Positions 26,334 to 41,500 are shown, numbered from the stretch's first letter. The stretch is 64,000 nucleotides of DNA from Rhynochetos jubatus (GCA_027574665.1 CM050649.1:67856150-67920149); one strand, 5' to 3'. The notes: generated by a model not told the origin, from the letters alone. Program-made: numbers and translations.

Positions 26334-26485
26334 TTTTCTGTACAGAGCAGCTCACATGATGCAGTTTATCACTGTATGATACCGTTATCTCTTAGTAGAC
26401 GTACATCAGTACCGTGGCAATAGCATAACCAATGCAGTCAGTGTATATTGTGAGATATCAATTTTTTTTTCTTATTTTGGTTTAG

Positions 26486-26556
26486 AAATATGATGGACTA
26501 TGTACATTTGATCTTTCTATCTACCTTCTTTTCGGTTTCCATGACATCCGAAACAT
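26486..26556 (+). CDS. IL1RL1: IL1RL1 coding exon 1: start codon and signal peptide
   Basis: The acceptor TTTGGTTTAG is followed by four untranslated bases and then ATG ATG at 26490. The encoded segment has a hydrophobic core (VHLIFLSTFFSV) typical of a signal peptide and ends at a GTAAGT donor in phase 1. An upstream noncoding exon must exist because the exon opens at an acceptor. Confidence 0.85.
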
Positions 26557-29500
26557 GTAAGTCACATTTAAAAATACTTTCTGATGAGGTTTATTCTGTA
26601 GAAATGTGTAGGCTGCTTGCAAATTGGTAATTTTTTTTTAAAACCTAAAAGTAGCTAGTTTACCTCAAGCCACAAATCACAGCTTAAACCCTAGCTTTAT
26701 ATGTTTTCTCTGTATATTAAAATGCACCGAGTATTGTCTATTTCTGTGAAATTAAGATTGGGTTCACTTCTGATCCTTGGTGTCTCTACAAGCAGAAAGA
26801 AAAGAAGGTTTTTGAAAGGATTTCAGAGTAGCTGGTGTTGTCAGGCCCCAGCTGGGCAAAGTCTCCAAAACCAGGTTGGGTGGGGCTTTGAACAACCTGG
26901 GCTAGTGGAAGGTGTCACTGCCCATGGCACTAGATGGTCTTTAAGGTCCCTTCCAACCCAAACCATTCTATGATTCCATGATTCTGTGCTTAAATTGCAC
27001 TGAACAGCACATACGTGTATGCACCCTGTTGAACCAGGGACGTTAACAGGGGGCTTTGCTCATTAAAAATATTTTTTAATGTCCTGGGTTTGGGGGTGTT
27101 AACTCACAAGTGTAACGTAACAATTCCTTGCACATGGGGGATATTCGAAACAATAAGATCTTTCTGATGGGTCAGCTCTGCTGGCCCTGCAGTTATTTCT
27201 GCCAGTAACACAACATCATACAGCACTCACGTAGTTCCAGTCTCCAGACGAGTGGCTTATTTGGCTGAAAAATATTGCAATACATGATCTCTAAATATGT
27301 CCCCATATTCTAATTTTTACAATATGAATGCTAAGTTTCAAACTGATTATATTTATAAAGAGGCTAAATTCCACTGAAGAATTTGCCAATATAATTTTCA
27401 GTGATGTCACAGAGCTTAGATTAGGCCTCTTGTTTTCTACCTGTTCCCTCTCCTCCTCTATTTTTCCCTGAAGAAAGCTGTATTTCCACAATGTTCCTCC
27501 TTCGGTGGGGCAATGCTCCCTTTCCTGACACCTCTCATATATCCCACTATATTTTCAAGTCTCGTGAGTAAGAATGCTGTTAAATGAGTACCTGGGGGTA
27601 CTCATACCTGATGTGGCTAATTTAGGTGCCTGAATTAGGACACGAGGCAACGTGTAATGTCAGTGGAGAAGGACTGCTTCTTCAGAAAGAACCAGAGCAG
27701 GAGCCAGTTCTTCACCACCTGATTTGTGCACCTACGTGTCTAAAGCCCTGAATTAGAACACAAGGCAACGTGTAATGTCGGTGGAGAAGGACTGCTTCTT
27801 CAGAAAGAACCAGAGCAGGACACAATTCTTCACCACCTGATTTGTGCACCTACGTGTCTAAAGCCAGGCGGTGGCAATACTCCCACAAAGTGTCATGTTT
27901 GATAGCGATCCTCTGTTTTGTTTAGCTATTTGGTTACCTACTCTCGTTTTCATGCTCCCTTATCTACCATAGCTCCTTTGCCAATATATATCCAGTCTCC
28001 ACCTTGCTTATTTTCTCTTCTTTCTCATCTCCAAAATGCAATTTAACTTTCAGATTAGTGTTTCTGTGTTCAGCAGCCCATTCACTATTCAGGTGCCTAC
28101 GAATTTAAATATTTTTCATAATTGCTTTATTCATGTTTCTCTGGACCAGTTTCAGTATTCAAAAGTAGAAATATATTCAGTTAAAAAAAAAAAATACTGC
28201 CTTACTCCCAAGTCCTTCCTCTTTTTAGCTTTTGTGCAAGTGTGTGTGGTTTGTCTTCCAGTGCTTTTTATTTGTTTCTTATTTCTTTCTGGCACCTTTT
28301 TACCTTCTCACCAGATTCTGCCTTTTAGCTTGTTACATTTCTTTCCTTTTTTTCACATTTTTGTGAACTTGAGAGAGAAGCTCTTCTGGCTTTTGTCTTT
28401 TTTATTTTTTTTTTTTTTGTATTATCTTATCTAAAGATTTCCTCCTTCTAGTTTTTCTCTTCAGTGAAAAAAAAAAAATAATCCTTTATTTCCTTTTTCT
28501 GTATTACAAAGGCAGAGCAAGAGCTCTTTTGTGTTGTATTAAAAAAATTAATTATCTTGAAGTAAGGAAAGCTAACTTCGTAGTAAAACATTAAAGCCAG
28601 TGCTTTTCTTATTGGATAAAACAGGAGGATTTCAAGCAAAGATTTGCATAAGAGGTTCATTTCAGGAAATAACTCATTTTCAATTAAAACCTCATGTTTT
28701 TTAGTGTATCTCAGGTTTGAATCTGGGGTGGTTGGGTTTTTATTTCTGTCTCACACATTAATTACTATTTTTGCAAACAAATGGCTCCAGAGCTCAAGGT
28801 GAACAAATATTTATTGAAAAAAATGCAGTGAGAATAAGTTTGTTACACATAATCTCTGAAAACTCAAGGAAGGTAGTTAGAAGCACATGACTGGCCTGCT
28901 GATCCAAGAATGTCAAGCTCGCTCCCATCTCAGTGGGGTTAAGGTTTAATTAATCTGAGTTTTTATCTTTTGTTCATTTGCAGTTGATGCAATGGAAGGT
29001 GAGGCTTTAGTTATAAAATGTCCCCGATGGAGTTCATCTGTGAAAATTACCTGGTATCACACGAATACTAACAAATTAATTCCTGAAGAAGAAGAAGGAT
29101 CACGAATATTTTCCTTAAAACGATTTCTTTGGTTTCTGCCAACTTCTAGAGAGGATTCTGGAAACTACATTTGTGTTATACGTTTGTAAGTGCAACATCG
29201 AAAAGTCAAAGGTGTATGACTGGAAAAAAAAACAAACCAGGTTTTAATAATACAGTCTAATTATTATCTGTGGAAATGATGCCATTTTTTGATGGTGTAC
29301 ACTAATTCATGTGACTTTTCCTTTTGCAGTTTTATGACAGGTCATTAAAAATCAAGCTTTGACTGAACCATCCATATGTTTATAAAAAAACTCCCTCACA
29401 TTTGATACAAATATTTAATATAGTCCTTATAAAAATACTGTCATTGACATGTCTTTATTCCTTTCTTAAAGTTCAAATAATCGCACAAAGTCGTTCAACA

Positions 29501-32500
29501 TGAGTGTACACGTGCATCCATACAAACAAGGAGTATGTTTCCCAAGTCAGATTCGTTACCCAAATGACACTGGAAGAGGAAAGATTGTTTGTCCTACAAT
29601 TGACAATTATGAGAATGCTACTATTGTCCAGTGGTATAAGGTAACTAAACCCCTGAGAGTGCCAGCTGTAGATCAGAGAAGCTATTTTCAGCCAAATAAA
29701 GAAAGTTTTCTCCTTCCAGGATTGCAAACCTCTTCAGGGAGAGAGATACCAGCAGGAAGAAAAATTTATTTTTATTAACAGCCCAAGAAAGGAGGATGAT
29801 GGCTATTATACTTGTCAATTTATCTACACTCATAAAGGAAATGTGTTTAATGTATCAGCAACAAGGGTTTTCATAAGTGAGGGTAAGACACAGTCATTTT
29901 GTAACTTGCTAAGATAAAAAAGACTGGTCGACTCAAAGCACAGGAAGCTCCTTTTGTACATGAAAAAGAGTTTCTGTTTGTTTTGTTTTATGTTCTTAAT
30001 GAAACTTTAGTTCAGCTTTTTCAGGTGAATTTTGTGGATGGGGAACCAAGTGGAGCAGGATGGGGGTAAATTCAGACCTGGTCACATTCAGGTTTTTGCT
30101 ATAAGTCTCTGGCGACTCTGGTTACATACTGTGGCTGGTAGAGCTGTCTGGTAGCACTTATTTCTGGAATGAAGGGTCTCCTCAGTGGGATGCCACAAAG
30201 CTTTGCTTTCTGTTTGTTTGAGGGGAGAAGAATTTGTAGCTAGTGAGGATCATCTGGTGATCATTGAACTGATGGCCTACAATTCAATGCCTTCTGGTCC
30301 ATCCTGATGATCTAGTATTTATTTGATAGCAGGGCTGAAAAAACTTATAGATTTGTCTTGAGTGAGATAAAATAAGATATATATAAAGAGGCAGCTTTTA
30401 TTATATATATAATGAGTGCATCTCAGTGATTACTGTGCTTGTTACTTCGAACGCAGCCAACATAACTGAGATATGTGGACTTTGGGGTGCCTCTAGGATT
30501 CAATCCTCTCAGAGAGGCTTTGTGTGTGGACAGTGGTCAAGGAAAGAGCATGCATCAACCAGCAGTTCCAGGTTGTATCAACTTGCAGGACTTCAAAATG
30601 TGTTCTCAGTTCTGCAATCAGATCAGTAGAAAAACAGTCAGAAGGATTGTTGGAGGTCTGGGTTTGCGGGTTTTTTCTTTGAAAATATTAATTTGCAGAC
30701 GGACATCAGATTTTTGGGATGTGGGAATGCTTTGTGGACAGAATGCAGCTTTGGAGCATAGGAGCCTTGATTCCAGTTTTTGCTGCTATGCTCAGATCTC
30801 AGTAGTGGAGTTTGTTCTGATTATTCTGAGTTGGACAAAAGACAGATTTGAGTTGGGATCCAGTCGAGTAGTTTAAGAGGTGTCATGCCTTTCATCCCCT
30901 CTTCCCTGTAATACCCTGTTGTTCTACATGACACCTTTCTGCCTAACAATTTTTGTTTCTGTACTTTTATAAAAACTTATCTAACTGGTCAGGAATATTG
31001 TTGTGCCTGTGTTATGATGAAAATTGCCTGTATTTTTTCTGACACAAAGGCATCCAAATTTACAAAAGCCTTTGTTACATCCAGGCAGATTATTTTGAAG
31101 TTAATCTGACTTTTGAAATCGTTGCAGAAAGAAGGAATTGCAACATAATGTGAAAACTGAGCCGGGTCTATCATGTCTGCTGCAGTTTTTACTAAATTTG
31201 ATGAAAATTTCTATGATTTTTTTATCAGCCCTTAAAATTAGTATGCTGATGAGTGGAGCTGTTATGTTTTGATAATATTGGTTTATGGTGTACGTTCCTG
31301 TTGCCTTACAGATCCACAGAGACCCAGAGGACCTTCTGCCTCTCAACGCTGGCAGCTAAGAAAGAACTTAGCGTAGTCAACTAGCTAGGAAGTTACTGAC
31401 TTTCTCCTGACTTCTTGTTTACCAGATCCAGCTAGCGAAAAGTAGAAACAGTTAGAATGGGTAACCAGTCGCTTTTCTGGCAGCCTGGGAAGCAAGGGGT
31501 TAAATGAAGTCCTACAGATTTTTTAGGGAAATATGGTTCTGGGTTTCACAGAGGTGCCTTGAGACGGAAATGCTTAATGAAGGAAAGGATAGCAACCAAT
31601 GTGTTTAGAGTGGGAAATATGAGACAGTGTAAAGGGCAAGGAAAGAAGAAAATGCATCAAGTGAAATACAACTGGAAGATCTGAATGCCTAATTCATGTC
31701 CAGCAGCTGCATGTAGTTTGGACCTGTCCTCAACAATTATTAGTGGGGACAGAAAATAAATATGTCAAAGGAAAAGTAGCATTCCTTCTAAAGGGTAATG
31801 ATAAGGGATGCTCAACATCATGGCAGGCAGGTGTAATGGGAAGCAGTTGTGTGCAGCAGCGGTGTGCAGACAGTGGAGAGAAGCCTGGGAACCTGTTGTG
31901 CTCGGCTGTCAGGCTGCAGAGATTGGGGAACATAGGGGAACACAGGCAGGCAGCTGTGGGCTAGAGGGTCCCCAGTTCAGACGCTGCATCAAAGTACATA
32001 TTCTCTATTTCATATCATGGATATAAGTAATTTCTGAAATCTGTGAAGGAATTTATTTATTTATTTATTTGTAAAATTAAGCAACTGAGAACACACACAA
32101 GCCTGTAACTGCATTTGCCTTTTCTTCTTCCACTCAGCAGCTAAAACAGTACTTAAGAAACTAAAAATTTTCCAAGGTCTTTGTGTATAAAGGTAAAAAT
32201 TGCCAAATGGGAAGAAAATACTTTATTTACATGTATAGTACAGTCTCCCCATGGAATATTTGGGCATAGCAATAAAATCAGATGATCCCACCAGAAATGT
32301 GAAACACTGTTGTAGTGTTAGTTTGCAATTCTGCTTTGGGATCTTAAAATATTAACTGTACAGATTAATAATTATCTGACAAAATGCTTTTTCGCAACTT
32401 TTTAAAATGTGCTTTATTTCTCTTCTTAATTTCTAAAGCAAAACACTCACCTCTGCCTCCTCAAATTTTATTTCCAAGAGATAAAGATGTAATAGAAGTG

Positions 32501-35500
32501 GAGCTTGGTAAGTACAGACTTCAAATTGTTTTTAAATTAGCATTTTGTGGTGGCCTAGCGAACATGGGGATCTTCTAGAAGATTTAATGATGCAATTTTT
32601 CATTACATTTTTGCACCATAATGTTTACCTGATTTAATTCACCCCAGAGAGAGTGATACAAAGTTATATCTAACCGATGCGTTATTTAGGTATTTAGCAG
32701 CAGTTTAAGGGGATGTAAATAACCCTTTCTACTCTCGCTTGGACAGACTAGGATTACTCACATGGTCAATTATTGTATCTCAGCTGAAGGGGTGACAGCT
32801 TCCATCCACATCAAAGAGGGATTCAGCTGAATCCCTCAAAACTGCTTGGTGCTATACCCCAAGAGGGAAGGATGGACTTGCAACTAGAGATACTCCGTGT
32901 TACTTGTGGTACCAGTCTGGAGACAGTGGCTGTGACTGTTGGATGAAGGAGAGGAAGGGACTGGTGGCTGGCCCTGAGGCTGTGGAGCACTGCCTAGCCT
33001 GTGCCCACACTGGCTAGCATTGAGCAGACCTGTCTGTTGGAAGATGCCGAGAAGGCTGAAAGACGGGACCAAGGATTCCTAGAAAAGGCAGGTCGGAAAG
33101 CCCGTGATGTAGAGCTTGCTCCCTGCCTCCCTTTCGTTTAGGACCGTAGGTGTTCTCCATGGATCAGGTTCACCCTGTGTAAGTCACAGCATCAGAACGA
33201 GGTGCTTGTGGTAGAAGTGAGAGCCGTCTCGGGGTTTTGTATAGCCAATGGAGAAAGGTGACCTCTTCAGAAAGTGGCTCAGCCCATGTGAAACATAAAT
33301 TGGTAGCCCAAGAGGTCTGTCTCACAGGGCAGGCGGGATGAATCTGGGCCAATGAGGCAAGGAATCAAAGTCACCACTCCACTGTTTCTGTCCCACAGCA
33401 AGACTGCTCTGGTATCACGTACCGCAGAGGCCCTGGGCCCGTTCTGAGGGGCCATGTGCCGTGGCTCAGAGACTTGGCATATTGACTAGCATCCCTGTTC
33501 TTTTTTCCTCTTTCTCCTGGTTTCTTTGTCACTGAGAATTAGATGATCTGTGCTCCAAGACCTTCTGTCTCTAATAAGAAAAGGTCATTCTTTAGTACTC
33601 TGTGGGCTCTGCCCACCAGTCTGAGACTGTAAGTAATCTGGCACTGCTTGCATGAAGCAAATGGATGTTTGCTGGGCTGGATCTATTGTCTCCCATAGGC
33701 AAAAATGAAGGGATTTCTCAATGCTCCTTAATACCAATTTGGGATATAAAATCTTAAGATTTATTAATCTTACCTAAGCCCTGCTTAGATGTAGATTTAC
33801 ATGAAAATAATGTGAAGTGTTTTAATTATACCTTCTTCCAGTGCAACGGTGACTCTTACTTTGGAATAAATATTTCCTAATGACAAATACTTAGTAAGTA
33901 ATTTCCTGTTTTAGTTTTGCTCAGACTGGGTTTTTTCCACTTTTGTCCAGCTTGAATAAAATCCAAGATAAGACTCTGCACACAAGACTTGAGCAAAATA
34001 CTATATACTGAAATTTAATGATATTATTTCCATGTACATTTTGTGTAAACCAGCATTTACATTCCATGTTCCTCAATAGTTGATTACGTGGGTTAACTAT
34101 CTCATGTAAAGTCTACATTGCCTTCATCAGAGCAAGTATAAATAATTCCTTTTGTAATACTTGATGTGGTATTAGATAATTTGTTAAAAATCTCATTTTA
34201 CTATTTCTTTTTGAGTGTCTTCTATGCATCATTTTGTCAGCAGTAGTTCAGAAAAATATGTCAAAAATGTTCAGATAAAATTCATGGAATGAAAATTTGT
34301 AGAAAAAGATGTTATGAGGAAAATAAATATGTACTTGTTTTTCATCAAGGAATGTTTACATCTCTTTGTATCTTGATTAGGTGCTTCTTTGTCTCTGAAA
34401 TGTTGGGCCCGCCTGGGGATTAAGAAACAGCCGGTGGCTGTTGTCACATGGGATGTGGATAACAGCCCGGTGAAATACTTACATTTTCCAAGGTTTCATG
34501 AAAAAACTCATTTGTGAGTATATGTAACACAGAATAATCTTTCTTCTATGCAAACTGTGCCTAACCATTAAAAGCCAGCAGTGCCAGCTCTTTCTCTCTC
34601 TATTAGTTTTGAAGGACGTGAGAAAGAATATTACAGTGAGACCACTTTGCATATTACTGAAATAAAAAAGGAGGATCTGCAGGCAAATTTCACATGTGTA
34701 GCAGTGAATGAAATGCACAACACAAAAGTCACGGTGACGCTACAGCTCAAAGCACCATGTGAGGGTAGGATTTTTTCATTTTGTTCTCATATACTTTGCA
34801 CTCAGTTTGCAATATGTTGGTGGTTTTATTTAATTACTTGATTCTGTTAGTAGAAGAAAAGGCAGCCTGCTTCCTCTGTACATATTCATGCCAGTGGCAA
34901 AACTCTCATGGCTTCTTTAGGCCATGGAAGTCCTTCGGGTGAATTCTGCTGAGGAGGGGACAGGACATTACTCAACTGCTATCAGCGAGAGGTTAAATAT
35001 GAAGAGCATGATGGTGTATCAGCCTTGTGATAAGAATATCCTGTTTCTAGGATATTTCTGCTCAGTGACAATTCCCCTTGCCTTAAGGCTGGCCGTGCAC
35101 TCGGATTTGAAGCACACTGGTAGAGGGCAGTCTGCTCTACAAAATATTCAAGTTGGCTCTGCAGATGAGAGTCGGGAAAAGAACTGACCTCTGCTTTGGT
35201 CATCAGCGTTAAAATGTGTTGTGAGGAGCAGAGATTCATCTTCTTTTAGGTATCAAACTATTGTTTCTAGTGTGGAACCATAGAAGTAATTGGGCTTGTT
35301 CAGCCTGGAGAAGAGAAGGCTCCAGAGACACCCTACAGCACCTTACAGTACCTGAAGGGGCCTACAAGGAAGCTGAGGTGGGGGACTTTCCACAAGGGCC
35401 TGTAGTGACAGGACACTGTTTTTTGACTGAATGTTAAGTGGTGTGACTAACTTCTTTGATGTCTGGCTTTATCCTCTGTCCCTCTGAGCACCACTGTGTG

Positions 35501-38500
35501 CCACACAGAGGTGTGAGTGACATGTCAAAGGCTTTCCCTTGCTTTTGTTTTTAAATTCATGGTTCTAGTAATTTCTGCCAGAGAAGGAAAATCCCACCAG
35601 AAAATGGTGGGGACTGGGTTGGTCTTTAGCTCCTGTGGGAATTTTGTTTTTAATAGGGATAGCCAGATCTCTAAGCACCATTGCCAGCACCACTTAGATT
35701 CTTATGGCCGAAATTGTTGTGTCTGTGAAGGCACAACAGGGAGCTGCAGTCACTCATTTCCTTTCTTATCCCTCCAGATATGCTGAACCACCAAGAACCT
35801 TGAGAAGAAATCCCAAGGCCTTTACAGGGATTAGTTTTCTGTAAGAGAATGGTGGGAAGAGTAAAATCAAGTGTATTTTGGTCACAGGGTGTGCACAGCT
35901 CCAGGTCCTGCACTATTGCCTGTTCCTAACTTCCTACGGGATTGTGGCTTCAAAGCATAGACACATTTCCGTGCCATAGCCTAGATTGGAAGGGATGCAG
36001 GTGAATTCTAACAGAGCATGGGTCATCATCCGGCAGGACAGCGCCGATTCCCCGCAGAGGGAAGTGGCAGGAGATGTTTTGGTTAGATGTTACTAAGTGA
36101 GCGTGAACATGGCATCGCTTGGGAAGCTGGAAGCGCATCAACCCTGCACTGAATTATCTGAGTGTGGGAGCATACTTGCAATGAGAGGGAAGAAAACTGA
36201 GTAACAGCTCCTGCTCACTCTAGTTTGGGCAATCCAAGTCCCTTATGAGCCCCATATAGAACCATAGAATGATTTGGGTTGGAAAGGACCTTAAAGACCA
36301 TCTAGTTCCAAGCCCCCTGCCACGGGCAGGGACACCCTCCACTAGACCATATTACAAGTTATATGAAGGAAAGTGTGTATTTTAAATTCTGTATTCATCA
36401 AGTGATTTATTAAATCTGATTTCTGCTGCAGACAAATCTTACTTTGTTTTTTATCCATAGGTCTTCAGTAAATGTTCATGAAAGCTCTTGACTGTGACCC
36501 CCCCTTTGCTGCTGCCTGTTTTGTGTGGATGTCTGTCCCCTTCTCCTTGTTGCTGCTATTGTCAAGATGCCTGCTTCTGCTACCCAGCACTGTTGGTGTG
36601 AGCAATGCTGCATCCAGAAATGGTTGTGCGCTGCTTTAGTTTTCTTTGTTCACTCCTCACACAGCTGAGCAATATTTATGCTGAGACAGTGATAGCTTGC
36701 CTCTGAGTATAGTAGGAATGCTGCAGGGTTTGCTTGTGCCTCACATCTTGTAAATGTGTAATAAAAATGTGTACTTCTTTTTTGTGTTTTGTTTGTTTAT
36801 TTTTAATAGGAAAAAGAAGTTGTGTGTTATTTTTAATATGTGATTGTTCCTTAGTGTTTTCCACAGCACAGATTATGTCTGCTAGCTACTCTTCTGTTAA
36901 TGTGCTTTTTACACAAGTTCCTGCTCTGTAATCTGATATTTTTTTTCCAGGGCATTCAGTATGGGTTACATTATCATTATTTATAGCACAGATCTGTAAT
37001 AGGAAGGAAGAGACGAGCAGGTGTTGTGCTACTACTAAAATTAATCAGTTTTGGAGGCATTTAATGAACTAGATAAATAGTGTTTAGCAGCACAGGTGAC
37101 ACATAAAGGAGGAAGCAAAGATGACGTAAGCAATGGCATTAGAGTTCCTCTGCATTAGTACCTGTTCAGTCTTACAGCAATAGTCTCTGTCCTCCAAAAC
37201 TTGCTGAATGGATGGTTTGGCTCACCACGTGGATATTTTCCATGGGTAACAGGAATGAAATCAATTTTTCTGAGTCATAATCAAATAATTTAAGTCCTAG
37301 TTCACTGTTAGCAATATCAATGTAATTAACCCTACTAATTTGCTTTGATAACTGTTGTAATCCACATAAGAATAAAAAATTTCCAGAGAGGAATGATGAG
37401 AAAAGGAAGAGTTTCTTTCCCAGTGAAGAATGGTGAGAGCTGTTTGGTTTTGTGTCCATGGAAGACAAAAATGCTCCCTTGATACTGCCAGGAATGGATG
37501 TCATTGGCAAAGCTGCTTGGCGTTTCACAGGGAAAACCTGTGTATTTTCCAGTTTAGGATATATGCTCTGTACACATGTACGTATTCACGTATGTGTGTG
37601 GAGAAAAGTGCTGTATTGAGAAAAAGATGTCTGTCCCAAGTGTCTTTTGCCTTGTCTTTTTTAAATAGGAGATAAATGCTGCTAGGAGAAGCTGGTCAGC
37701 TCTTCAGAAATGAGCTACATCGCCTAAGTACCTCAGTCATCAGGGGTAATGCAATGCAGCCAGCTTCTTTTGGTGTGATTTGGTGGTATCCAGACTATGC
37801 ATACTATGTCTGTTAGACACAGAATAATCAGGCAAATTCTTGCTTTGTTTTAAGAGAAGGATTTACCAAGGATTTGACTATGAATGTTGACAGTGTCTGC
37901 AGCTATGTTATTGCCTCCATTAGAGACGTTAATGTTCCTGCATCTCTCAGCTGCTTCTGCTTCTGCTGCTGAGAGGGTTCTTCTCCTCTTGCTAAGGAAG
38001 ATCTTACTCTGGTTTTTTTTCTCATCCAGCTCCTGCTTAGACTTTGACCCTCCCCAGTCAATACGGAAGCCATCTTTTCATGCTATTTCCCATCCTTTCT
38101 CTCCCCTCTTTGCCTGAAGCTGTTTGGTATTTTCCGACTCCTTCACCAGCACTTGTTCACAAACACATTCTTCCTGTCTTGTATTGCCTCTTTACAGAAA
38201 ATACAGGATTTATCATTTCCTCCAGATCTTTCAGTCCTACATCTCCCTTTTTAATTCCAGAGGTGGTAGTCATCCCACGTTTTACATTCCCTCTCTGACA
38301 CAAGACCTGTCCTCTCATGTGTTCTGAGGTCATCTGCGTAACTTGTGTTGTGTTGGCCTCCGGTCACCATAAGGCTAAGGAACTTGCAACAACACTTAAT
38401 TCCCTTTTCTTCCCCCTTTCCTGGTGAAGATGTAGCTCGTCTTGCTGGACACCTGGCAAGAGACAGTGACTCTGCCTGCCAGACTACTCTCAGTTGCCCT

Positions 38501-41500
38501 CCCCAGCTGCTTAGGGTCCCTCATGCTGGAAGATGTCACCTCTCTGGAACTAGAAAACTAATCAGCTGCACTGTTCTTGCCAGTTCAGCTCATTGATAAC
38601 TGCGGTGATCAATGCTCACGGAAGTGTCTCTGCTGACAGAGCAGGGGGAGCTGTTAGCTCCTGGGACAGAGACAATGACAGGTTACTGGGCAAACAGTGA
38701 AAGTGCTAACAGAAGTGCTGGGGTCAGGACAGGAACATCCCTTCAGCATCCCTTTTAACCTGTCTGCTAGGGAATACATGGGCTGTCTGAATACCTTCCA
38801 AGTCCTTCCCTTTTTATTAATATGTAAGCTGTCACTGGCTTTTAGTTCCTCATCTTGAGGTTAAATAACTGGTGGCGGCTTTGTGTCTGACTCACAGGCA
38901 TCATCTTATTTCACCCTGAGCATTCCTCAATTCTCATTCACAAGGAAGTGTAAAATGCCCAGAGGACCACAAATCTTTCTGGCATGAACCTTCTCTGGAG
39001 AATGCCAGAAATTCCAGTCATTCGGAGCAGAGATAAAGTTCAGCCCAGAATATCAGCTCTGTTCTTTCTCAAAGATGATAAAGTTGAACCTAACATTCTG
39101 GCTCATCATTAGTAGACAGATGTGGACAGGAATTCCAGACCCAGATCTCTGTCTTTACTGTCTGGAAGTGTGTCTACCTTAGAAGCCAGAGAAGTGACAA
39201 AAAACTGCTGTCCTTCCAGTGTTTGTCACAAAATCCTTCAAATGCTGCTTTCTGACTTGTTTTTGCTGGCCTGTTCAATATTGTTTCTTGTGAGCTGATA
39301 GTCCTGTATTCCCATTGCTCTCGAATATAAATAAATAGTATTAGAAGACATTCTAGTCGTGAACTCTCTGCTGCTAAGTTGAATGGAACAACAGGATCTA
39401 TTCAACCTTGTTCAGGGCCTCCAGAAGTGGCTTCTGGCCCTTGCCCCCATTGTGCTGAAGATGATAAGTGATTTATTCCAGAGAAATGGGAGGCCGAGTC
39501 AGTCTTACTGGGAACTGAACCTGCTCTTCCAGGAAGACCCCTGTGGGGTTTTATCTGATGCTTTCCAAGCTGTATAAGCACAGGAAATTTATCAGTTCTT
39601 TTCCAGCCTTGGTCTAATCAGTGCAAAACCAAGTGTAAACAGTGGAGTTTTATGTTTATAATTGCAGAAATTGTTGTTTGAACCTGTTTCTTCTCTAGAT
39701 GTTTTATAGATACTTACTCGATGTGTTATGGCAGCATTTGTAGAGACGTGGTGAGCAAATTCGCAGGAAATGAATCAGTAGGAAATAGTGGCAATCTCTG
39801 ATCCTCAGGTCATCCTCACCAGGCAGTGGAAGGGGTTTTCTGATTTTTGTCTTTGCGTGTGTGTATATTGACCAGGAAAATGGATCAAATCATAAAATCT
39901 GAAGGGGTTCACAATGACAAAATTGCTTCGTGGGCATCACATGACACTGTTAAGACCACAAAATGGCTAGACTTCACTATAAAAGAAACTGGTTGTTTTC
40001 TTGACACTTCGAACTTTTTGAAAGGTGGTTTCCACAGATCTCCTAGTTCTGGTGAGGCAGGCTTCATCATGTGAATGATGTTTCTTACTCCCTTTAAATG
40101 ACAAAGAAAGAAACAGATGGAGTGTGAAAATCATGTCAAATTTTCACCCCACATCCTATCAGAGGAAAGGGGAAATGTAAACTCTTTATTTAATAGATTT
40201 TCAGTGGAATTTTTCAGGCACTAATATTTTTAGGTTGCCTCCATAAATGCTACCCAATATACCACCTCATTCAACATCTAGAGAAGCCAGGGGTCCTGTA
40301 TATTTCAATTTACCACTGCTAAATATTTTACCGTATTTCCTTTACTTATTGCCAAGCCTAAGAGAAAGCTCTGGCATTGCTCCTTGGTGATGGTCAGTGC
40401 CTTCACCTGGCAGCTTGCTGGCTGCATACAATCCACAGCATTTTCCAGTCTGTCTTGCTGCCTCTTCCGTAGGGGAAACGGCCTCTTCAGCCGGCTCAAG
40501 TGCCGGTGAATGGCCTGCTGCTGCAACCACGTCTTGTGTGTGTTCTGCAGGCAGAGAGAGGAAAAGCCCTGAACATCTGATCCCTGCTCTGAACGCACAA
40601 GGCTTGGCTGAGTGGAGTTGCTACTGGCATATATAATCACCCTCTATGGGTTGAGGTGCTGTGAAGCATTTTTACAGTGAGGATGCCAGAGCTGAACTCG
40701 ATGTTTGTATTGCCAGAATGCTTGTATATGTGGTCACCATTCAAAGGAATATTTCTTTCCTCAGCTAAGATAATTCTGTAATTGCAGCATACCTCAAATC
40801 TCACTGTAACACTGAAGAGATGCATGCTTCTAATGATATTCCAACCCAGGGTATTGCAACTGACAATTGCTATATTTGCTATATCACAGTAAAATAAAAA
40901 TAGATGGGCCTTTTTATGCAGATGTGGTGCACAAACAGGATATTTTCATGTGCATTTCTTTGGAGGTAAAACTCCATTGCCCAGCACGACACCTCTGGAG
41001 GTATATTTTTTAACCCAAATCATTTCAGTGATCTGAATCACAGAAAAGTCTCCAAAGTGGTTATATTACTACAACTACAACATCATGAGTTGTCGTGCTG
41101 TGCAGGACGTGAATGGAAATCTCTTAATCGGTTTACTTGTCAGCGAAAAAATGTGCATGGAACTCCTCTGATCCTACATGTTATAACTGCACGGAGTAGA
41201 TTTAGGTATCTTTCATTTGCTTAGTAGCAGATTTCTACTATGAGACAATTGCCATTAATCTTCCCTCAAAGGGAATAATGAATCCTCTTTGTGTATCTGC
41301 TGTGTAAAGCCTTTGATATTTTAATTTCAAACTTGGCTATCTGGAATTTATAGTGCTTTCAGTACTGAATCCTGAGTGAATTCAGTATGCCCAGGACATA
41401 GGTCAAAAATATCTTCTTCAACTCTGTGGCTGTAACCATCTCTGGATTAAGCTTCCATCTTTCCAGTTTGGAGAGAGTACAAAATGACCATGCTTCTACC

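Larger units (their letters stand above)
18541..26485. other. Upstream flank or 5' noncoding part of IL1RL1
   Basis: No coding exon was supported. Because the start exon of IL1RL1 opens at an acceptor, at least one noncoding exon and promoter must lie upstream, most likely in this stretch. A candidate exon is listed at 25514-25608. Confidence 0.5.
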
